Shown in pieces: positions 57,351 to 64,000 of a stretch of DNA of 64,000 nt. Origin of the DNA: Malachius bipustulatus. Taxonomy: Eukaryota; Arthropoda; Insecta; Coleoptera; Melyridae. Position 1 is the stretch's first letter. Each line of letters begins with the position of its first letter. The position numbers and the translations under genes were made by a program. Below the pieces are notes generated by a model. It had not been told where the DNA came from. It did not search any database and saw only the letters and a list, made by a program, of their open reading frames with translations. The stretch lies in contig OU342630.1 of NCBI GenBank assembly GCA_910589415.1, positions 93,430,186 through 93,494,185 on the forward strand, in the 5' to 3' direction.

Positions 57351-58290
57351 ACTCCAAAAAAAATTTCTCAGTAGTTCCTTTATTATTGAAGTTACAATTC
57401 TAAAGTTGATGTATTGACATTGCTTGATTTTGTATAATTTTTTTACAACACCCTGTATCTTGAATACGGATGCGCATAAGTAAGATTTGTTTTACTGATC
57501 TAACCCCACTTATTTTTCATTGTTCTATTTATCCTAGCAACAGGGAAACACCCTGTATCAAATTTATTCATCGGAGAGAGCCTATAAATTATCAGCGAAT
57601 CGCTCTGTATATTGAAATCTAAATCTTGGCGGAACATTCTGTCTTTGACAAGAGTCGGAATAGGTACGATGTAGTGATTAGTCACAGGTCCTGATTCAGG
57701 ACTAATCAAGGAGCTTCGGAGGTTGACGTCTGTGCTTTATACATATTGTTGCAATTGTACCTAAAATCTCCTGAAATTGGTTACAACAAAAGGGTGGGAC
57801 CCTTTTATGACCCGTCGCTCATTATCACGTTTGCTCCGACTCGGCCTGAGACATTTAGATGGTATATTGCGATTCCCCGGATGAATCATGCCAGGGACAT
57901 GACTCCCAGGAATTAAATTTAATAGTTACAGGATTCTGTTCAGATACTTCGCACAGATCGTATGTCTTTGTAACTATGGCTCCGTGGTACCTTTCTAGAG
58001 AATAAATGAAAGTTGATGCAGAATTTCCTCTTAAAAAAAAACAACTATTTTCTAAATGTTTTTCAACAGAATGTTGACAGTTAACATACAGGTCATACCA
58101 CTTTCAAGACTGGCCATAGGTTAATTGCTACTTTTACTTTTCATTTTGACTTAGACGGGTGAATGTTGTTCCAAATAATAAAAAATAAAACAAGTTTGCA
58201 CATCACGTGACAAGTGTGAATATTTATTGTAAACAGTGTGCCTAACTAAACATCACACCACACATCACAACTACAGTAATCACACGCACG
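57351..58290. other. Non-coding DNA with stray ACACCCTGTAT repeat ends
   Basis: ACACCCTGTAT occurs at about 57449 and 57549, suggesting truncated MITE termini. No gene seen. Confidence 0.35.
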
Positions 58291-58566
58291 TTTTTTGGCA
58301 CTCATCTATGGGTATAACTAGAAAACGATTGAAGATTTTTCAGTAAAATCGTTCACATGTCCCTATACCAACTTTCCAAGTCCTAAATTTCATGTAATGG
58401 AACTTACTATAATGAGTGGCCAAAAATTGGAATTTTTTGGCGATCCTGTGGAAAATTTTATAATCCCATGCGATAGAGCTCGAAAAGTTACTATATATGG
58501 GCATGAGAACGTTTTTGCTGCATCTACAACCGTTTTCTAGTTATACCAAGGTGAATGCCAGAAAAA
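58291..58566. mobile_element. Short fold-back element, GGTATAACTAGAAAACG arms
   Basis: GGTATAACTAGAAAACG (58311-58327) is exactly inverted at CGTTTTCTAGTTATACC (58531-58547). The match extends outward (TTTTTGGCACTCA/TGAATGCCAGAAAAA) and inward (CGTTCACATG/CATGAGAACG). No ORF. About 275 bp. Confidence 0.75.
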
Positions 58567-59814
58567 GTGTCTTAAGTTAATCAATAAACTATTTTTAGGA
58601 ATATTTTTTTGGTTCCACTGTTCTGCCCCCAGTCTCGAAAGCTCTTGTCGCCTGAATCTTATTCTTTCTGCATTTTATAACTTAGTTGTAGAGCTTAGGA
58701 TACCCCCTATAAATTAAACCACATTTTTAACTTTAAAAGTTCATGCAAAAAAAGTATTCTGCTCCGGATCCAGTTTCCTATCCGTTAAGAAAGCGTTTGC
58801 TCTATTATCGTGTGTTTAATTAATCAATTCATGCAAGAATTTCCTTCATGCAGGAAAATGCTGATGCCTGGTATACCAAACTAATTTTTTCATTGAAGGG
58901 TAAATACTATGGAGATCCATAAAATTGTTATTTATTAGGTAATTTCACATTTAAAACCATTGTGAATAATAACTAAAACACTTTTTTTTATTAGCCCTCT
59001 GTTTATAGAAACAAGTAGAAACGGACGCACTGGTATAATGGTAGTATATACTCAACAGATGCATAGGCAACCTTTTTCATATGGAAATAAATATTAATTT
59101 ACTAAGAGTAGGTAGTTTCAAGTATACATAATATGTAGTAATATCTACATAGAAAAGCGTAATAAATAGAGCAAATATAACAGAGCAACACTTAGCAAAT
59201 GAAATGTTTCCGCACTCGAAGGCGAGCTATAGCTCTACCAGTAGGTAAACTGCAAATTAGTAGGAACCACTTAAAAGCGGCCAAAATGGGCAATATATAA
59301 GCCTACTTAGGATAACGTTTTCGGCTAATTTCTCGGCGACGAAACCAAACTTGGGGATGTTGGATGGTTATTTACCCAATCAAGGGAGGCTTTGAGCTGT
59401 CTGTTATTCTTTGAAGTGTGAGCTCTCTAATCAGGGTTAATATGAGAGGTCATTTAGGCATCCCAGCACGAAGCCTTCATCGGGTTGAATGCTAAAGTAT
59501 AGCTTCGGGACTAGAACATCTCGAATAGTTTGTCTCCTATGAAAACTAAGACTGACCCTTGGATGAGAAAGAGGTAAGACTGTCTTTTACATCTAAATTG
59601 TCGAGAAGTTAATGGAACGGCAGTTTGAGAGTTTTTAAGTCGTGGTTTGTTTAAAATAGTAATTTAGTTTTATGAATAAAAAGCTTAAAAATTCACAATA
59701 AGAATGCACATTGCCGGTACAGCTTATTGTATAAGTAGATACTTGCTTGAAAGTATGAGAGTACATTTATCAAACTATTTTCAATATCTATATACATAAC
59801 ATTTAAGCTTTCTT
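58567..59814. other. Gene-free DNA
   Basis: No feature supported. Confidence 0.4.
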
Positions 59815-59995
59815 GGGATTTCGGTTATTATTTTAATTTGCCACTGTAGTAGGTTCTTTGCAGCACAAATTAGAAATTTTCGCCCAGCATGCGAGGTGAA
59901 GATTGAAGACATGGACGGTACCGTTTGTCCCTATTATGGACTCATCAGCATATAATATCAGTCAGACCCACGCTACATATACATACATACAAGCC
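59815..59995 (-). mobile_element. Hammerhead-bearing dispersed repeat, copy B
   Basis: Homologous to 17655-17830 along its length: TTAATTTGCCACTGTAGTAGG, ACAAATTAGAAATTTTCGCC, GAAGACATGGACGGTACCG and TATCAGTCAG are shared with small changes. The ribozyme lies on the minus strand. It has no ORF. The similarity ends on both sides within about 10 bp of the stated limits, as expected for a dispersed element. Confidence 0.65.
59902..59975 (-). ncRNA. Hammerhead ribozyme, copy B (one core base missing)
   Basis: Minus-strand order: distal stem I GACTGA, proximal stem I ATATG, CTGATGA (exact, 59942-59948), stem II GTCC-loop-GGAC, AAAC where GAAAC is expected (G12 missing), stem III ACG-GTAC-CGT, cleavage triplet GTC (59914-59916), proximal stem I CATGT and distal TCAATC. 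All helices form. Loss of G12, the general base, should abolish cleavage. A 3-bp stem III is typical of retroelement hammerheads, which may act as dimers. Confidence 0.65.
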
Positions 59996-60604
59996 TGAGA
60001 AAAGTTATAAAGAATGCGTTCGGGGTTGATTTTATTCCACTCAGAGGCACCAACCCTGTATAAATAAAAAAATACACTAAAAGCAAAAATATGTAATATG
60101 TTATTCTATTATAATTAATCAGGAATACTGGGAATCAATAAACTACTTTGAGTTTTTTGAAAAGAACAGAATATACAGTTTATTTACAATATTTACAATC
60201 TTATTATTAATTAATTTACGTTACCTGAAAAGACCAGAAAACGACATTTAAAGTTTACCGTTCCACAAAATCTATTATACTTCAAAATCTAATAATAACA
60301 ATCCTTATTTTTAACAAATTTTACAGACTGATTTCGTTTATATCTGCATGGTCTTTCTCGTTCTCTCTTAATTAATCGGTTTCGAGCTTATCAGTTTATC
60401 ACTAAGTAGCGGCAAATTTAAAACATACGACATAGTATGTTCACAAATATAAAATATTTAATTGTGAAGAATAAATTTTCCTAGCAATTCGTCCTTACTT
60501 CCCAGCCTCATCTCTTATCAATCAGCAACTCGAAAATCATAAAGTTTCTTAACTTGTCTGAAAAGTATGAAGATTTGTACACGATTTAAAAAGGACGGCA
60601 CACA
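59996..60604. other. Non-coding DNA
   Basis: AACCCTGTATA at 60053 may be a stray repeat end. Nothing else seen. Confidence 0.4.
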
Positions 60605-60841
60605 ATGCCTTTCTTGGGAATTTTAAATAACCCTGAAAGGCGTACGAGGTTTTCACAGCGTTACGAGACCCCCAGCTATAATACGACGCAGCTGGATTGG
60701 TTTGTCCGTCTTCAGAAGGACTACTTCAGTCCGGGAACGAATGGTGGTACAAAACAACACAGGTTCCCGGATGGCTCCCGGTACGTCGCTCTGCTGCATC
60801 GAGGAGTGCCTGAAAAGGCCTTCTACGACTCAAAGTTTTGA
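60605..60841 (+). CDS. Unrecognised 78-codon ORF in GC-richer DNA
   Basis: The ORF starts MPFLGILNNPERRTRF and ends EKAFYDSKF with TGA. Its GC content and balanced codon use differ from the AT-rich surroundings, and it has a TTTAAAAA box about 20-30 nt before the ATG. There is no signal peptide, membrane segment or zinc motif, and I recognise no family. It could be a small orphan gene, a fragment of a captured gene, or a CpG-rich 5' region of a neighbouring transcript that happens to be open. Confidence 0.3.
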   Translation: MPFLGILNNPERRTRFSQRYETPSYNTTQLDWFVRLQKDYFSPGTNGGTKQHRFPDGSRYVALLHRGVPEKAFYDSKF

Positions 60842-62078
60842 TGTGTATTGACTGGAAGATTGAAAACATAGGGGTCGGTCATTCCCAGTCGTCCCATTCA
60901 ACGACAGTCCTTTCAGATATATACCTACCTACTCATACTCGTATATACAGGAATGAATAGAAAATCTCAACTTCGGCTTTTTATCTAGGTACATTTATGT
61001 ATATCAAATTATAATACGGATAAGAACCACCTTGTATGAGCAGGATATTTCAATGTACCGTCATGATTAAATTGTTGTTAGTTTGAATACTTACCCTATG
61101 CCTACAACTCCATTATTGTACTTATACTTTTAGATTAATTAAGTAAATGTAGATATTAAGCATCATTATTTACCCACTAATCTGTTTAAAGGATCTACAT
61201 ACACGAATATATTTTCACCAGATGTTCTGAAGGTCTGATGCACAGGCACAGTGTGTCCCAGGATAGACTTAATACTAAAAATTTAATTTTTGTATCACTT
61301 TATAAAACGTTTTGTGTGTGTCCCTAAAAATGTCCCAAAATGTCGATTTAATATAATTATTGGTTGAAAATTCAAAAAAGTTAAATTCACATTAATAATA
61401 TGACAATATGAGTTTTTTGTCCTTAAATTGAAACTTGGCTCAGGAATCTATGACATCGTTGGAGGGACAATCACCGGACCATCAACCTATAAACCTAGGA
61501 CCCCTTTTCCAGGAGTTCAGACACGTAACCGTTGACGATGACGAAACGATCGGAGCCAATTTCCATGGACCACGGCAAAACAACCCGGAATAAATTGCGA
61601 TTTCAGCCTTGAATTAGTTACCTTTACAAGAAAGAAGAACTTGTTCGCATACACAGACAAGAATATTAGTGTTAGAATTCACTGACGAATAAATTTAACA
61701 AACGAATACCTAACTGTTTCTCTCAATTCGACCACTACAAAGATAAACCGAATTATAAATTTAAATTTCAATCTTTCAAGTTCCCGTTGAACTTTTCTTC
61801 CTTGAAAGTTCTTTTTGGCCAAACTATCAAACTTCAAAAGAGACTTTATTAAATTTTATACAATTTCAAGTGAGCAACCTTCTGAAAATATTATTATGAA
61901 AAACATGCCCAAAAAATACATCAGGCCACATTTTGCCTAATTCATTCTCAATAGTAAGATTTGCATCTTAGTTTATACCATTAATATATCTTTTATTATT
62001 TTATTACATGTATATAAAATGCATACTGTGATAACCTCCTGAAAATAATAACTTAGAAAAAAATTTATTATAACTTAC
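60842..62078. other. Gene-free DNA
   Basis: A GTGTGTCCC...ATGTCCCAAAATGTCG stretch near 61251-61345 looks like a repeat remnant. No exon seen. If the micro-exon at 62079-62115 is real, this is intron. Confidence 0.4.
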
Positions 62079-62115
62079 CGCGACGTCTTCACCATCCACG
62101 TTCCGGAGATATCAC
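62079..62115 (-). CDS. Candidate 37-nt micro-exon, gene unknown
   Basis: On the minus strand a strong acceptor (CGTGTTTTTTCAG) and a strong donor (CG|GTAAGTTA) bracket 37 nt of GC-rich sequence in AT-rich flanks. Only one frame is open, giving DISGTWMVKTS with a partial codon on each side; the other two contain TGA. It could be a coding micro-exon or part of an untranslated leader. It is on the same strand as, and 35 kb upstream of, the signal-peptide exon at 26976-27067, so a distal alternative 5' exon of that gene is possible. Confidence 0.45.
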
Positions 62116-62631
62116 CTGAAAAAACACGAATATGAATAAATTATGTTCAGTTCATTTCAAGTTATTAACGATACATTATAGTTTATGTCGAATTTTATGT
62201 TCTATATTGGTTGGTTCCAAAATAAGTGATATTAATGACTTTGACTGAGATCCTAAGTGATTCAGGATCGTTTTTCCGGGGAGCTCGGAAATTTACGAAG
62301 CCTGGTGTTCACTGACAACAATAATAATTGTCAGTGCCTATCGTAGATGTAGACGAAACATATCGAAATAGTTCGAAGCATATCATCTTCAAAATATCAC
62401 AGCAAAACACGGCCTCGACGGCTGGAATTGTGTAAGGATCGTGTCCCTTGATTGGTTCAAGAATGGAATCATTGATCATTTATTTGATCTTGAGCGACAG
62501 GTCTCGCGTTTGTCTATAATTTCATGACTGCCATTAGACGCTGAGCCACTTCATTAATCCGGTCGTTACGTCGAAAAAAACTGGTTGGAAACGCAAGTGA
62601 ACCGAGAAAGCTGATTTTTTGGATATTGTGT
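62116..62631. other. Non-coding DNA
   Basis: Contains a short inverted repeat GACAACAATAATAATTGTC at 62315-62333. Nothing else recognised. Confidence 0.4.
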
Positions 62632-63438
62632 GGAAGGGGGAAGAGGGCTTAGAAAAGATTAACTTAAAATTGTCGACCAAGATTTTCTAAGTGTATTCTC
62701 CGCCATCTTGAAAAAAGTGTAAAATTGGTTTTATTTGCAATAACTCGGCTCTCAGTCGAGATATAAAAAAATCTCGATGTGATACTTTTTTATTGATTTT
62801 GACGCTCTACAATTTAGGTCATAAGACATTTTTCACTTACCATTCATCGCTGCTGAGATATCTAAAAATATAAATATAAAAAACAGACCTCCTTTAATTG
62901 TTTTTTTTTTACAACACAATAAAAGTACTTGCAAAATAAATTTCATGTGCGTGGTTTATAATTTTGCTGGTTTATTATATTGTACCTGAATAATTCTCAA
63001 CAACCATTACCTAATACATACCGAATTGACGGAGCGCTAAAGTCGTAATATAGTTGTCTAAAATAAAAACAAACAAAAATGACATTGCAGGAACTAACAT
63101 GCTCTAAGTATACAAGTTTGTTGAGACATTTTTTCGATATCTATTAGGAGTAAGAAGAAAACAGCAAAAAACAAGTTTCACTACCTGAATTTATTACTAT
63201 ACAGAAACGACTCGGGAAACAATGAAAGGTAGGTGAAAAATTTCTATGATTAAATTATAGTAGAGCGTAAAAAAATGCTACAAAAAAGTATCCCGCCGCA
63301 ATGTTCGTATCTCGACGGAGAGCAGAGTTATTGCAAAAAAATTAAACACTTTTTTTAAGATGGCGGAGAATGCCCATAGGAAATCTTATTGGTCGGCAAT
63401 TTGTAGTTAAGCTTTCCTCTAAGCCCCCCTCCTTTCGT
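62632..63438. mobile_element. Inverted-repeat element with TTCTCCGCCATCTT arms (~800 bp)
   Basis: The left arm (about 62632-62870: GGGCTTAGA, ATTCTCCGCCATCTT, TGCAATAACTC, GTCGAGATA, GATACTTTTTT, ACGCTCTAC) is mirrored at about 63205-63438 (GTAGAGCGT, AAAAAAGTATC, TATCTCGAC, GAGTTATTGCA, AAGATGGCGGAGAAT, TCTAAGCCC). The central ~330 bp is unpaired and AT-rich. No ORF. The exact ends are uncertain. Confidence 0.75.
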
Positions 63439-64000
63439 TATCAAACGAGATATTTATGTACATATAGCATTGTTATAAAAGAGAAATATATATTGCCTAT
63501 ATGTAGAGCAGCTAAAAATAAAAGAAAAATTGCAAACTTTTTTTTAAATTCAATAAAGCTCTTCTCATCTTGAAATTAGGAATATACTTTAGCATTCGTT
63601 TCAAGTTTCAATACATTGGCATCAGTGACGTTTTATTAGGAACGAATTGTTTAATACAATTTTATACGCCAATAACGTGAATAATATTTCACTAAAATAT
63701 GAGGAAAGAAATGGAAAAGGGCGGATCGTGTCAGTGTTCTTCAGCAGATTTTAATTTCACAGAAGGCATGAGAATAAGCCGAATATAAGCAGAAAAAATA
63801 TAAAATCAATTGGCTACAAATCTTACAGATAGGTCTCCATGATTGGGATTCACCGTTTTATCGTTTATTTATTCAAGTCCTGCGGATTCTCTGCTGCAGA
63901 CAGGCCATGCGCGCATAAAATTTAAATCCAGGGAAAATTAAAAACCTGAAAGTTATCAAGCTGCGATGGTTTGTTAAATTTTTTTTTGTCAAAATTAATA
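63439..64000. other. Non-coding DNA to window end
   Basis: No exon, RNA gene or repeat recognised. Confidence 0.4.

Overview
The window is eukaryotic and almost certainly from an insect genome: AT-rich, with no dense ORFs, consensus splice sites (GTAAGT donors, polypyrimidine-CAG acceptors), insect-type retroelements (R1/Jockey-like LINEs, a mariner lineage with a WPPRSPDLT motif, a gypsy-type primer binding site) and many inverted-repeat elements whose ends read TACAGGGTG. A beetle or hemipteran is plausible, but I cannot place the species. Most of the 64 kb reads as intron or intergenic DNA.

Host genes: one well-supported coding exon, on the minus strand at 26976-27067, encodes a start Met and signal peptide and ends in a phase-1 donor. 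A CpG-rich island at about 27560-27950 lies just upstream and may be its promoter or 5' exon. A 37-nt minus-strand micro-exon candidate lies at 62079-62115, and a small plus-strand ORF (60605-60841) is unplaced. Everything below 26975 could be first-intron sequence of the signal-peptide gene; I found no later exon.

Mobile DNA: (1) 845-1240, 29550-29707 with 31259-31725, and 56812-57190 are three fragments of R1/Jockey-like LINE ORF2. The middle one is split by a nested ~1.55-kb element that carries ORF1 (PHD finger plus zinc knuckles), no reverse transcriptase and a (TTA)n tail. (2) 9535-9860 (+) and 44285-44830 (-) are decayed transposases of one mariner lineage. (3) 12841-14646 is a TIR element (arms of about 300 bp, TA target site) carrying a decayed non-transposase protein gene. 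(4) Long palindromic fold-back elements lie at 14874-15847, 20441-21066, 21818-22578, 49712-50660, 54640-55262, 58291-58566 and 62632-63438, with shorter MITEs at 10535-11103, 18999-19413 and 56305-56751 (a hAT MITE with an 8-bp TSD). (5) A probable solo LTR at about 28637-29048 ends in a tandem array that copies the LTR-end/primer-binding-site junction. (6) A 5S-rRNA-derived SINE lies at 569-800.

The most unusual signal is a dispersed ~170-bp repeat present twice (17655-17830 and 59815-59995). Its minus strand carries a hammerhead ribozyme architecture: a CUGAUGA box, stem II, a GAAAC box, a 3-bp stem III with a 4-nt loop, a cleavage triplet and a conserved distal stem I. Each copy has lost a different catalytic guanosine, so their shared ancestor was probably an active ribozyme.
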